A stretch of DNA of 64,000 nucleotides, taken from positions 48,194-112,193 of the forward strand of contig JADFZZ010000003.1 of the NCBI GenBank assembly GCA_015232315.1, in the 5' to 3' direction. The notes under the pieces were generated by a model. It was not told where the DNA came from and searched no databases. It saw only the letters and a list, made by a program, of their open reading frames with translations. Both the position numbers and the translations under genes were made by a program. Origin of the DNA: SAR324 cluster bacterium. Its GTDB lineage: Bacteria > SAR324 > NAC60-12. Of this stretch, positions 27,353 to 36,243 are shown piece after piece. Every line of letters starts with the position of its first letter. The stretch's first letter is position 1.

Positions 27353-28090
27353 TTACAGTACCAATCCCTGTTTTTTCATGTGTCTGATTTGTTGAAAATC
27401 GGGATCTTTATAGAACCGGGTATGAGGAAGTTTATGATTTTTTATGGGAACAGGCAGTTGTTTGTTTTCAAATTGACGGATCAGAGTAATCAACGCCTCC
27501 GCTTCATAGAGACTGGATTGATAAGTCAACTCCACAAAATTCTTGCCCGGTATGCCATTCAATTCATAGCGTACCAGTATATCTCCCGCATCCACTTTGG
27601 TGATCATCCAGTGAATTGAAAAACCTGTGGGCTGATTATTCAGCAATTCCCACAAATTACACATGGTTCCTCGATTTTCAGGAAGAAGCCCATGGTGAAC
27701 ATTAAGACAACCGACAGTGGGAATACGGAGAACTTCCGGAGAGTATATATTTCTGGTTCTTAAATTAAAAATCAGATCCGGATTGAGGCTTTTGAGCAAC
27801 TGAGTTGAATCTGGATGATTGATGTTTTTGACATAATGAACTGATGCAAAACAGCGATCCCGTTGTTTCAAAAAGGATGTCACCATGTTTTTCAACATGA
27901 TACATCCAGTTCGCCATCCACCAATCAGAATGAATCTGAAAATTTTTTTCAATACACCAACGGTGAGATTATCAATGATGAGTAATGTGAGTTGATGCTC
28001 TGAAGCAAGCTGTTGAGTCAAGGTTTGAAACAGAAACTGATAATTATCCCGAACAAATGTTGCACGGGATGTGACAAACAGGATGTTCAT
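27353..28090 (-). CDS. Formyltransferase-family protein (Fmt/PurN fold)
   Basis: The 245 residues carry the formyltransferase core in the C-terminal half: GCLNVHHGLLPENRGTMCNL followed by WELLNNQPTGFSIHWMITKVDAGDIL. It has the catalytic-site Asn and His (N.H.G.LP..RG) and the D-x-G-D/I loop. The transferred group usually comes from 10-formyltetrahydrofolate. The N-terminal half (MNILFVTSRATFVRDNY) does not look like methionyl-tRNA or GAR formyltransferase, so it more likely modifies an amino sugar or other metabolite. It starts four bases after the DUF486 gene stop, so the two form an operon. Confidence 0.75.
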   Translation of the reverse strand: MNILFVTSRATFVRDNYQFLFQTLTQQLASEHQLTLLIIDNLTVGVLKKIFRFILIGGWRTGCIMLKNMVTSFLKQRDRCFASVHYVKNINHPDSTQLLKSLNPDLIFNLRTRNIYSPEVLRIPTVGCLNVHHGLLPENRGTMCNLWELLNNQPTGFSIHWMITKVDAGDILVRYELNGIPGKNFVELTYQSSLYEAEALITLIRQFENKQLPVPIKNHKLPHTRFYKDPDFQQIRHMKKQGLVL

Positions 28091-28094
28091 CCAA

Positions 28095-28448
28095 TCACCC
28101 GCTCCATTTTTCTCTAAAAATAAAAAACACAGCTCCCATCAGACAAAATGCGGCCCACAAATAATTCCATGTGAGTTTTTCTCGCAGATAAAATACCGAA
28201 AAAGGAACAAAAATACTGAGGGTAATCACTTCCTGCACAATTTTTAACTGACCGACATTCATGACCTCATGACCAATACGGTTTGCCGGAACCTGGATGA
28301 GATACTCAAACAATGCGATGCCCCAACTGACCAGAGCCGCAAAGATCCAGGGTTTTTCGGCCATATTTTTCAAATGCCCATACCAGGCAAAGGTCATGAA
28401 CACATTGGAGCAACAAAGCAACCCTATTGTCAATAAATACGACCGCAT
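28095..28448 (-). CDS. DUF486 (DMT superfamily) membrane protein
   Basis: A 117-residue integral membrane protein with four predicted helices. VPANRIGHEV, GQLKIVQEVITLSIFVPFSV and the final WAAFCLMGAVFFIF match DUF486, a small relative of drug/metabolite transporters. Function is unknown in the family. It is directly upstream of the formyltransferase gene with a four-base gap, so a link to export or import of a formylated compound is possible but unproven. Confidence 0.85.
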   Translation of the reverse strand: MRSYLLTIGLLCCSNVFMTFAWYGHLKNMAEKPWIFAALVSWGIALFEYLIQVPANRIGHEVMNVGQLKIVQEVITLSIFVPFSVFYLREKLTWNYLWAAFCLMGAVFFIFREKWSG

Positions 28449-28504
28449 ATTTTTTACACCTTCACAGAGTTATCAAATACTTGGGTTTCGTATTCATGAA
28501 AAAA

Positions 28505-29053
28505 TTAATGAAGTTGAAGAGGATTGCCTAATTGAATTTCGAATCCGCAGGCTCTGGCAGTTTCAGTCAGTGGTGATAATTGAAATTTTTCATGTCCCAA
28601 TAGTTCTGTCAAAGCAGAAATCAGGGCTTGTTGCAGGGCTTGTTGATGAGCCACTGAAACAGGCATCTGCGTTCGATCATTAATCATCAACTGAAGTTGT
28701 TGCACATTTTTAGAAATTGATGCTGGAAATTTTGAATCAACCGCCAGTTTTTTGGAATATTCCCATGATTGTTTTAAAACCGATTTAAGCTTTTCAGAAA
28801 GCGTTCCCTCCAGACCACTGCGATGAGCATAGAGAATTCCCGGTTTGTTGTCCGTCAGATCAAAACTGAAAATTCTGACAGTGCCAAACAAAACGACTCC
28901 GGGACCATAAGGCATATGCAGATAGTCCGCAAGATCCAGCCATTGTGCGTCCTGTTCTTTCCATGTTTGAAAAATATCAAGCAGGGGTTCCAGTTTGGTT
29001 TTTTGTGCGGTTTCCGTATACAGTTTTACATTGATTCGTTGAATATTTTCCAT
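28505..29053 (-). CDS. Conserved hypothetical protein next to sulfite/nitrite reductase
   Basis: The 182-residue soluble protein has no signal peptide. WLDLADYLHMPYGPGVVLFG suggests a conserved family with a YLHMPYGPG-type motif, but I cannot name a domain with confidence. The rest is helical (KLKSVLKQSWEYSKKLA, HQQALQQALISALTELLG). It starts 57 bases after the reductase gene stop on the same strand, so co-transcription is likely. A role as a partner or assembly factor of the reductase is inference from position. Confidence 0.7.
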   Translation of the reverse strand: MENIQRINVKLYTETAQKTKLEPLLDIFQTWKEQDAQWLDLADYLHMPYGPGVVLFGTVRIFSFDLTDNKPGILYAHRSGLEGTLSEKLKSVLKQSWEYSKKLAVDSKFPASISKNVQQLQLMINDRTQMPVSVAHQQALQQALISALTELLGHEKFQLSPLTETARACGFEIQLGNPLQLH

Positions 29054-29109
29054 AGCTCCTGTTTCACAATATTTGTGTGATAAAAATGGTTTAATTCCAG
29101 AAATAAGGA

Positions 29110-31254
29110 TTACTGCGCTTTCTGCGCGATTCTACTGTAAACGACATTGGCTTCTTCAACAAATAACGTCGAATGTTCGACACGGAAACGGGCGTTTTCT
29201 TCGTTCACAACGACTGTGGAACCATCCACCGATGAAAAGAAATATTCTGCGTATTTAATGAAAAATATACTGGTGCTGACAAATTTTTCACGAAATTTTT
29301 CAACAGTACTGTAATCACCAAATTCCTCAAATCCCTGTGTAAGCAACAACGCTTTTGCGGATTTTTCCATGGCGGAGGTGGACAGGTCAAAAGCATCCTG
29401 AAAACGTCCGCTTTCCAGACACAAGGTTGCCTGTGCGTTTTGTCGGTCACATTCTTCCAGCAAAAATTCTGTACGAGGCACCATTTCCCCAGCGCATTCG
29501 CCCTGCCCGGTAACCACCTTGAATTCACGGGTTCTTCGGGAATCAGTAAAAAACTCAGGGTGTTCCTCAAAGGATGGCAGACTCATTAAATCTTCCAGTT
29601 CCTGTTTAACACGTTGTTTTCCAACACGTTGCATGAAGCCGGAAAAAACTTCATCCTGTTGACGTTCATTCTTAAATAATTGTTCAATGCGTTGGATGGC
29701 CTCCGGAATATTATGTGGGGAAATTTTTCCAACGGCCAAACCATAAGATTTTGCGTTTTCAGTGGTTGTTCCACCCAAAATCATTTGAAAGACAGGCGCT
29801 GTTTTTCCCTGTTTGGATTGTGCAGAACCAAAGAATCCCAGATCCGCGATGTGGTGCTGGCCACAGGAATTGGGGCAACCGCTGATTTTGATTTTCATAT
29901 CTTTGCTTTCAGCCAGATCGCTCATTTCATTCTGGAATTTATCATTAAGCACAGAGGCCAGTCCTCTGGATGCCGCAATACCAAGTTTGCAAGATTCACT
30001 GCCGGGACAAGAGGTAATATCCCCCAGGGTATTCGCCAGACCATGGTATCCAAGCTGTTTGAGATCTGCAAACAAAGCGGGAAGGTCGCCATCAGCAACC
30101 CAACGAAAAAGAAGATTCTGCTCCACACTGAAACGGATGCTGTCCTTGATGTATTTTCGGGAAATATCAGCCAGAGATCTGAGAGAGGTCGCACCAATGT
30201 CGCCCAAGGGTAAAAACACATGAACCACTGAATATCCCGTTTCTTTCTGATGTTCCACATTGGCCTTGTACCAGCGTTTGAATTCAGCACTCTGCGAATC
30301 CAGATCAAGCGTTGACGGGGCTTTCAAAGGTGCCTCAGAATATTCCGCATAGCGTGAAAGGACCGTATCTCTAAAACTGTCTGCTTTGGGCAATTTAGAT
30401 CGTTCCACTTCAATCATTTTGAAGGTTTCCTCGATACCGAATTTGTCAACCACAAATTTGAATCTTGCCTTATTTCTGTTTTTTCGTTCGCCATGCCGTG
30501 TAAACACGCGGGCAATTGCCTGAATAACAGCAAAGATCTCATTTCTCGGAATAAAATCATACAACAGACGACCTTGCCGGGGAACCGCGCCCAACCCGCC
30601 ACCAATGTACATTTCAAACCCTTTGACTGGAATACCGTCTACCATTTTTATTTTGGCGATAGCCCCCATATCATGCATTCTGGCGAGTCCACACATTTCA
30701 CCCGCGCAACCGGAATAGGCAATTTTAAATTTTCTACTGAAATCCTGGGCTTCAGGATGTTCCAGCAGAAAATCCGCCATAGCCAGTGCATCGGGAGTCA
30801 CATCGAACGATTCAGTGGCACAAGCTCCGGTTTTGGGACAGGCACACACATTTCTGACCACGTTGCCACAGGCTTCACGTGTTGTAATACCCACTTCGGC
30901 CAAACGGCGCATCATTTCAGGTGTGTTGCGAATATCCACGTTATGATACTGAATATCCTGTCTGGTTGTGACATGAGACACACCATCCGCGATTTCTTCA
31001 GAAAGATCAGCTAGCGTTTCCAGTTGCCTGACAGACACCATTCCCAGAGGGAGTTTGATTCTGATCATCTGAACTCCGCTCTGGCGTTGTCCATAAACCC
31101 CATAACGCAAGCGGAACTCCGTGAAGATAAGCTCTGGAACATCCCCTTTGAGCCATCGGTTCAGCTCTGTTTCATAGAGGTCAATCGTTTGCTGAATGTT
31201 ATGGAATTGCGCGACATTCTGCCACTCTTGCGTTGATGTGACTTGGGTTTGCAT
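29110..31254 (-). CDS. Ferredoxin-type sulfite/nitrite reductase with C-terminal HEPN-like domain
   Basis: Six-electron reductase of the siroheme and 4Fe-4S type, reducing sulfite to sulfide or nitrite to ammonia. Two ferredoxin-like half domains are present: GVSHVTTRQDIQYHNVD, EACGNVVRNVCACP, SGCAGEMCGLARMHDMG, then SCPGSESCKLGIAASRGL and KISGCPNSCGQHHIADLG. The last two supply the four Cys of the cluster/siroheme centre. The reductase part ends near residue 590. The final 120 residues (about 594-714) are an all-helical domain with AFDLSTSAMEKSAKALLL, the look of a HEPN domain, and with R-x4-H in RFRVEH. No cysG or assimilation genes are adjacent. Substrate choice is not decided. Confidence 0.88.
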   Translation of the reverse strand: MQTQVTSTQEWQNVAQFHNIQQTIDLYETELNRWLKGDVPELIFTEFRLRYGVYGQRQSGVQMIRIKLPLGMVSVRQLETLADLSEEIADGVSHVTTRQDIQYHNVDIRNTPEMMRRLAEVGITTREACGNVVRNVCACPKTGACATESFDVTPDALAMADFLLEHPEAQDFSRKFKIAYSGCAGEMCGLARMHDMGAIAKIKMVDGIPVKGFEMYIGGGLGAVPRQGRLLYDFIPRNEIFAVIQAIARVFTRHGERKNRNKARFKFVVDKFGIEETFKMIEVERSKLPKADSFRDTVLSRYAEYSEAPLKAPSTLDLDSQSAEFKRWYKANVEHQKETGYSVVHVFLPLGDIGATSLRSLADISRKYIKDSIRFSVEQNLLFRWVADGDLPALFADLKQLGYHGLANTLGDITSCPGSESCKLGIAASRGLASVLNDKFQNEMSDLAESKDMKIKISGCPNSCGQHHIADLGFFGSAQSKQGKTAPVFQMILGGTTTENAKSYGLAVGKISPHNIPEAIQRIEQLFKNERQQDEVFSGFMQRVGKQRVKQELEDLMSLPSFEEHPEFFTDSRRTREFKVVTGQGECAGEMVPRTEFLLEECDRQNAQATLCLESGRFQDAFDLSTSAMEKSAKALLLTQGFEEFGDYSTVEKFREKFVSTSIFFIKYAEYFFSSVDGSTVVVNEENARFRVEHSTLFVEEANVVYSRIAQKAQ

Positions 31255-31456
31255 AAGACAATCCTGGAAAACGGGTTAAAGAAGGGTAAAAGAATCAATT
31301 TGGATGGGGTACCGTAAATCAAATTAGAAAAAAATAAAGACAGGATATGTTCTGTTCTGATTATTTATGAGAATGCGGCCTTGAGGTTTTGCAACCCGCT
31401 TAAAATGGAATAATCAGGATAATTTTTATTTTGAAATTTGACGGGATACAAAGTTT

Positions 31457-31483
31457 TGTTTCCCTGCATTTTACAGGGAAACA
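31457..31483. terminator. Hairpin downstream of rpsT
   Basis: TGTTTCCCTG (31457-31466) and CAGGGAAACA (31474-31483) form a perfect 10-bp stem with a seven-base loop, 33 bases after the rpsT stop in the direction of transcription. No U-run follows on the minus strand, so it may be a 3'-end protecting structure or a weak terminator. Confidence 0.5.
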
Positions 31484-31515
31484 ATCAGGATGGAAAACAT
31501 GACTTACAATTCTGA

Positions 31516-31803
31516 TCAGGCAGACGCTGTTTCCTTGGATGCGGAGAGCTTTTGCAACGCATTCGCAAGCCTTGACTTATAGCGTGCGGCAGTTCCATGT
31601 TGCAGAATGCCCTTGGTCACAGCTTTGTCGATTGTTTTCTGAATGGATGGAAATGATGTTTGTGCTTCGCCTACATCACCTTTTTCAAGCAATGTTCGGA
31701 ATTTTTTAATACTGGTTCTCAAGGCTGAACGCAGAGAACGATTTCTTTCATATCTTTTTTTAGTTTGTTCCACTCGTTTGATCGCTGATTTATGACTTGG
31801 CAT
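31516..31803 (-). CDS. rpsT: 30S ribosomal protein S20
   Basis: Primary 16S rRNA-binding protein of the small subunit. The 95 residues are basic and helical: MPSHKSAIKRVEQTKKRYER, SALRTSIKKF, KGILQHGTAARYKSRL. The frame is open from a TTG at 31818, but ATG 31803 gives the standard MPSHKSA start, with GAGG upstream. It follows yraN by only 11 bases, an unusual place since rpsT is commonly a stand-alone, autoregulated gene. Being last in the ffh-to-yraN run suggests joint expression, though it may have its own promoter. Confidence 0.95.
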   Translation of the reverse strand: MPSHKSAIKRVEQTKKRYERNRSLRSALRTSIKKFRTLLEKGDVGEAQTSFPSIQKTIDKAVTKGILQHGTAARYKSRLANALQKLSASKETASA

Positions 31804-31814
31804 AGGTTTGATCC

Positions 31815-32168
31815 TCAAAAGGCGTTAATAAAATGCTCAATGACAGGTGAATTCCCGGAATACTGAACACTTATGACATCAAATCTGGGTTGCAACTGAA
31901 ACAACTTGCGCTGATTTATAAAATACAATCCCAGTTGATGCAGTTTTGTCTGTTTTTTACGGGTCACCGACAACGATGGATGAATTTCCCTCCCTGAACG
32001 GGTTTTGACCTCACAAAAAATCAGATATTCTTCGTGGGCGGCAATAATATCAATTTCGCCCAATACACATCGAAAATTTGTTTCAATAATTTGATAATGC
32101 TTCTGTTCCAGATGCATTACAGCCAAAGCTTCTCCCTTTTGTCCAAGGCTCTTACTTTGCTGAGTCAT
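31815..32168 (-). CDS. yraN: YraN/UPF0102 family nuclease-fold protein
   Basis: The 117-residue product has the UPF0102 layout: LGQKGEALAVMHLEQKHYQI, then NFRCVLGEIDIIA with the acidic pair, LIFCEVKTRS (E-x-K) and SGREIHPSLSVTRKKQ. The GEIDII and EVK residues form the restriction-endonuclease-like active site seen in resolvase-type proteins. Function in cells is not settled. ATG 32168 overlaps the rnhB stop by four bases (ATGA), which decides the start over an upstream in-frame Met. The rnhB-yraN order is widespread. Confidence 0.92.
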   Translation of the reverse strand: MTQQSKSLGQKGEALAVMHLEQKHYQIIETNFRCVLGEIDIIAAHEEYLIFCEVKTRSGREIHPSLSVTRKKQTKLHQLGLYFINQRKLFQLQPRFDVISVQYSGNSPVIEHFINAF

Positions 32169-32845
32169 GGCGTTGGGAAAAGAGATAATTGTGTTTGAGA
32201 CAACACTGAACGACAAAAAGAACGACGATGTATTGGACTCAAGCCATGAATTTGTATAGCCTGTCTATGCTTGGCCGTGGGATATCCCTTGTGCTGTTCA
32301 AAATCCCATTCAGGATAGCGTTTTGACCAGCCTTTCATAATCCGGTCTCTCGCAACTTTGGCCAGCACCGAGGCCGCCGCAATACTCATGGAGATGGCAT
32401 CACCCCTGACAACAGTTTTTCCCTTGATTGAAAGAGGAGGATACTGATTTCCATCCACCAACACATAATCAGGATGAACTCTCAATTTATCAACAGCCAG
32501 CTTCATCCCGGTCAAAGTCGCCTGCAAAATGTTGATCTTGTCAATTTCAGCGGGACTCATCACTTGTATCGAATAGCTTTGAGCCTGAGTCCGGATAATA
32601 TTGAATAATAATTCTCTTTGTTTTTCTGAGAGTTTCTTGGAATCATTGAGCGGATGTGAGATATCCCAATGCGCACCCAGTATCACCGCCGCAACCACCA
32701 CAGGTCCAGCCAGAGGACCACGACCCGCTTCATCCACTCCGGCGATACAGCGGAATCCTTCTGAAACCGCCTGTTGCTCAATTTGAAGATTTGGAAGATT
32801 TTGTGGAGACGCCAAGTCTCTCTTTGATCCGTGCCGCTTTTCCAC
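32165..32845 (-). CDS. rnhB: Ribonuclease HII
   Basis: Cleaves RNA in RNA-DNA hybrids, including single misincorporated ribonucleotides. The 226 residues contain [17 protein letters not shown] with the first Asp and Glu of the active site, [17 protein letters not shown] (Asp) and [12 protein letters not shown] (fourth Asp), then HKGYPTAKH. The ATG used lies 68 bases inside the end of rplS; no better start codon lies between that point and the core, so a long overlap is likely. Part of the rplS-rnhB-yraN segment. Confidence 0.94.
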   Translation of the reverse strand: MEKRHGSKRDLASPQNLPNLQIEQQAVSEGFRCIAGVDEAGRGPLAGPVVVAAVILGAHWDISHPLNDSKKLSEKQRELLFNIIRTQAQSYSIQVMSPAEIDKINILQATLTGMKLAVDKLRVHPDYVLVDGNQYPPLSIKGKTVVRGDAISMSIAAASVLAKVARDRIMKGWSKRYPEWDFEQHKGYPTAKHRQAIQIHGLSPIHRRSFCRSVLSQTQLSLFPTP

Positions 32846-33161
32846 TCAATTCTCTCAAATAATACAATTTTGCCTGGCGAACAGCACCAACCTTCATCAC
32901 TTCCACATTTTCAACCCTGGGGGAATGAAGTGGAAAAGTTCGCTCTACACCATGACCCTGGGTGACTTTACGTACAGTGAATGTCGCATTGGCGTTATTT
33001 TTGCCGCGATGTTTACTGATCACGACGCCAACAAATGGCTGAATTCGTTCTTTTTCACCTTCAACAATGCGGTACAGGACTTTCACAGTGGAACCTACCT
33101 GAAACTCAGGAATGGTTTTGCGAACCTGTGATTTCTCAACTATTTTCATAAGATCTGACAT
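32778..33161 (-). CDS. rplS: 50S ribosomal protein L19
   Basis: Large-subunit protein at the 30S-50S interface. The 127 residues show [62 protein letters not shown] and [20 protein letters not shown], all standard L19 blocks. I use ATG 33161 over an upstream TTG. The tail ([11 protein letters not shown]) overlaps rnhB. It follows trmD by 48 bases in the usual rpsP-rimM-trmD-rplS order. Confidence 0.97.
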   Translation of the reverse strand: MSDLMKIVEKSQVRKTIPEFQVGSTVKVLYRIVEGEKERIQPFVGVVISKHRGKNNANATFTVRKVTQGHGVERTFPLHSPRVENVEVMKVGAVRQAKLYYLRELSGKAARIKERLGVSTKSSKSSN

Positions 33162-33209
33162 GTTTAATCTCAATTAAGATGTTGCAAGACACGCAAGAAT
33201 GATTCTTGC

Positions 33210-33896
33210 CTAATGGAGTAAATCCGGACGCCGTTTCAACGTTCTGAGACGAATCTGATCCTGACGCCATTCATGAATATTTTGGTGATGCCCTGACAAC
33301 AACACGTCCGGGACGGTCATCCCCCTGAATGTTTCAGGACGAGTGTACTGAGGATATTCCAGATACCCTTCCGCAAAGGATTCCTGCTCCAGAGAACTTT
33401 GATTTCCCAACACTCCGGGAATTAAACGACTGATCACTTCTATCATCAGCATGGCAATCACTTCACCACCTAAAGTGATAAAATCGCCACCTGAAATTTC
33501 TTCATCAACCTGGGTGCGGATACGTTCATCAAATCCTTCATATCGTCCACAAATCAGCATGATTGCAGGGTATTGATCCAGTAATCTTCCAGCGGTTTTC
33601 TGGGAAAAACGCTCGCCCTGTGGCGTCAGCAAAACTTTTCCCACAGAGGAGTAGTTTGTTTCCAACCTTTTCTGGCAGCTTTCAATAGCGTGAATGACAG
33701 GTTCAGGTCTCAAAACCATTCCAGGTCCGCCACCATAGGGAAGATCGTCAACCTTGTGATGTTTTCCCAGGCCATGTTCTCTGAAATTGTAAAAACCAAT
33801 GGAAAATATTTGTTTTTCCAGTGCTTTACAAATCAAACTTTCTGACAGAAAAGACTTAAAAATCTCTGGAAACAGCGTCAATACTTCAAAATGCAT
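33210..33896 (-). CDS. trmD: tRNA (guanine-N1)-methyltransferase
   Basis: SPOUT methyltransferase that makes m1G37 in tRNAs to prevent frameshifting. The 228 residues have MHFEVLTLFPEIFKSFLSES, DDLPYGGGPGMVLRPEP, LTPQGERFSQ, the knot segment MLICGRYEGFDERI and GGEVIAMLMIEVISRLIPGV, then LGN and YTRPETFRGM. The chosen ATG lies inside the last codons of rimM (11-base overlap), a coupling typical for this operon. The open frame extends 11 codons further upstream. Confidence 0.96.
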   Translation of the reverse strand: MHFEVLTLFPEIFKSFLSESLICKALEKQIFSIGFYNFREHGLGKHHKVDDLPYGGGPGMVLRPEPVIHAIESCQKRLETNYSSVGKVLLTPQGERFSQKTAGRLLDQYPAIMLICGRYEGFDERIRTQVDEEISGGDFITLGGEVIAMLMIEVISRLIPGVLGNQSSLEQESFAEGYLEYPQYTRPETFRGMTVPDVLLSGHHQNIHEWRQDQIRLRTLKRRPDLLH

Positions 33897-34455
33897 CTGT
33901 ACCGGAAGACGGATCATTCGCATTATCAAACATGCCGTCCAAGGGCTGGACCAAGATTAATTTCTGATCAATATTCACGCTTTTGACCACATCTTTAGTC
34001 ACGGGGATCAGGATTTCCCGTTCCTGTTTCTTCACGACATACACATCATTGGCACCTGTTTCAAACACATCAGTCAACAGGCCCAGCAGATGACCTTCCA
34101 TGTCTTCAACCCTACAACCGATAAGTTCATGAAGAAAAACCTCATCGTCAGCCAATGGTCGCAATGCCTTGTCAGGAAGAAAAACTCTGCTTCTCAGACA
34201 TGACTCTACAGCATTCCGTGATTCCAGATCACTGAACTGTACCAACCACATGTTTTTATGAGTTCGTATTCTCCGAATTTCATGGGCTTGCAAACCTTGG
34301 GAAGTTTCAATCCAGAATGATTCAGCATCCAGATAATATTCTGGTGTGTCTGTGAGAGGAGAAATACGCAGTTCACCCTGCACCCCATGAGGTGCTACAA
34401 TGGTTCCAATCCAGGTAAAATCCGGATAATTTGTGGAAAACCTTTTTTTCTTCAA
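33886..34455 (-). CDS. rimM: Ribosome maturation factor RimM
   Basis: Binds S19 during 30S assembly. The 189 residues carry WIGTIVAPHGVQGELRISPL (N-terminal RimM barrel) and a PRC-barrel part, LHELIGCRVEDMEGHLLGLL, DVYVVKKQEREILIPVTKDV. The start appears to be a TTG one base after the rpsP stop. A KH-domain gene (khpA/ylqC), often found between rpsP and rimM in other bacteria, is absent here. Confidence 0.94.
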   Translation of the reverse strand: MKKKRFSTNYPDFTWIGTIVAPHGVQGELRISPLTDTPEYYLDAESFWIETSQGLQAHEIRRIRTHKNMWLVQFSDLESRNAVESCLRSRVFLPDKALRPLADDEVFLHELIGCRVEDMEGHLLGLLTDVFETGANDVYVVKKQEREILIPVTKDVVKSVNIDQKLILVQPLDGMFDNANDPSSGTDAF

Positions 34456-34456
34456 A

Positions 34457-34702
34457 TCAGGCGACTTCGATATTAAGGTTTTTCATCAGTTTTTTAACAC
34501 GTTCTGTGGGTTGGGCACCAACAGAGATCCAGTGTTTAACCCTGTCTGCGTCGATACTGCAACGGTTTTCCTGAACCATAGGATTATAAAAACCAATTTT
34601 TTCAATATAAAGTCCTTCACGTTTTTTATGACTATCAATAACAACCACATGATAATAGGGACTTTTTTTTGCTCCACCACGTGCCAAACGAATCTTGACC
34701 AA
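34457..34702 (-). CDS. rpsP: 30S ribosomal protein S16
   Basis: Small-subunit protein needed for 30S assembly. The 81 residues start MVKIRLARGGAKKSPYYHVV and continue with IEKIGFYNPMVQ and DADRVKHWISVGAQPTERVK, all S16 blocks. It has an AAGGAGG-type ribosome-binding site before the ATG. It follows ffh by 72 bases and is the first gene of the tightly packed rpsP-rimM-trmD block. Confidence 0.97.
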   Translation of the reverse strand: MVKIRLARGGAKKSPYYHVVVIDSHKKREGLYIEKIGFYNPMVQENRCSIDADRVKHWISVGAQPTERVKKLMKNLNIEVA

Positions 34703-34774
34703 AGGAAACCTCCTTAATGTACTTGTTGAGAATATGCTACATCAGCGTAGCAGGTTTTAAATGAAATCAATGAA

Positions 34775-36115
34775 CTAGCGAGGCATCATCTGCTGCATCA
34801 TCTGCATGGCTTTTCGAGGATTGTTCATTTTTGTAAGTTTATTCATCATGGATTTCATCTGCACAAACTGCTTCAATAATTTATTGACATCCTGAACTTT
34901 TGTGCCACTCCCCTTGGCAATCCTTGTGCGTCGGGAGCCATTGATCATATTGTGATTCTGCCGTTCAGCATTTGTCATGGATGAGATAATGGCATCAATA
35001 TGCAACAACTGTTTTTCATCCACATTCGCGTTTTTCATCATATGGGAATTGGCACCGGGTATCATCCCCATCAGATCCTTGATGGAACCCATTTTGCGCA
35101 TCATCTTCAATTGATTCTGAAAATCTTCCAGCGTAAATTCATTTTTTCTGAATTTACTCTGCATTTCCAGAGCTTCTCGCTCTGAAATATTGTCCTGGGC
35201 TTTTTCAATCAGGGATAAAATATCCCCCATGCCTAATATTCTTGACGCGATACGGTCTGGAAAAAATGGTTCCAGGTTATCCAGTTTTTCACCAACTGTA
35301 ATGAATTTGATGGGTTTCTGGGTAATGGCCCTAATTGACAGCGCCGCCCCACCTCTGGCATCCCCATCCATTTTTGTAAGGATAATTCCGCTCAGATCCA
35401 ACCGATCATTGAATGATTTGGCCATATTGACCGCATCCTGCCCTGTCATGGCATCCGCGACAAACAGAATCTCATGGGGATGAATGGCTTGTTTGATCTG
35501 ATCGAGTTCATCCATGAGCGGCTCATCAATATGCAAGCGGCCCGCGGTATCCACAAACACATGCGAACAGCCTCTTTTTCTGGCTTCAGACACACCAAGA
35601 TTCACAATGTCCACAGGCTTTTGTGCAGTCGTCGATGGAAAGACTGGAACTCCGATCGTTTCTGCGAGAATGGTCAACTGATCGATAGCGGCCGGACGAT
35701 AAACATCAGCGGGAATGAGATAGGGGGTTTGTCCTGATTCCTTGAACCGTTTTGCCAATTTGCCAATAGTTGAGGTCTTTCCAGACCCCTGCAATCCGAC
35801 AACCATCACCAGGGTGGGAGGATGTTCTGATTTCCCTAAAGAGATGTTTTCCTTCCCCATGAGTTCAGTGAGTTCATCATTAACAATTTTGATAAACTGT
35901 TGTCCGGGCGTCAGACTTCCCTGGACCTCAGTACCCAGAGCTCTGGTTTTGATGGATTTCAGAAAAGCTTTCACCACCCTGAAATTCACATCCGCTTCAA
36001 GGAGCGCCATTTTGACTTCAGTCAGGGCATCTTCAATGTTGCTTTCGTTGAGTCGACCATGTCCCTTGAGGCGCTTAAAGGTCGTCGTTAATTTCTGGGA
36101 AAGATTTTCAAACAT
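34775..36115 (-). CDS. ffh: Signal recognition particle protein Ffh
   Basis: GTPase subunit of the SRP that targets nascent membrane proteins. The 446 residues have the N domain (MFENLSQKLTTTFKRLKGHG), P-loop GLQGSGKTSTIGKLAKR, DTAGRLHIDEPLMDEL, TKMDGDARGGAALSI, GEKLDNLEPF, and a Met-rich M domain (about 300-446) with LKMMRKMGSIKDLMGMIPG ending MQMMQQMMPR. It leads the operon that runs into rpsP. This ffh-rpsP-rimM-trmD-rplS order is common in bacteria. Confidence 0.98.
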   Translation of the reverse strand: MFENLSQKLTTTFKRLKGHGRLNESNIEDALTEVKMALLEADVNFRVVKAFLKSIKTRALGTEVQGSLTPGQQFIKIVNDELTELMGKENISLGKSEHPPTLVMVVGLQGSGKTSTIGKLAKRFKESGQTPYLIPADVYRPAAIDQLTILAETIGVPVFPSTTAQKPVDIVNLGVSEARKRGCSHVFVDTAGRLHIDEPLMDELDQIKQAIHPHEILFVADAMTGQDAVNMAKSFNDRLDLSGIILTKMDGDARGGAALSIRAITQKPIKFITVGEKLDNLEPFFPDRIASRILGMGDILSLIEKAQDNISEREALEMQSKFRKNEFTLEDFQNQLKMMRKMGSIKDLMGMIPGANSHMMKNANVDEKQLLHIDAIISSMTNAERQNHNMINGSRRTRIAKGSGTKVQDVNKLLKQFVQMKSMMNKLTKMNNPRKAMQMMQQMMPR

Positions 36116-36243
36116 ACTGCAAACAGCAAAAATAATTTAAATTACAAAATAAAAGCCGTATATCTGCTGTAAATCCGATGATCTGTCAAGATGAATTTCA
36201 TTTACAACATTTGCCTGATTCATTTAGGCGTCAATCCTTGTAA

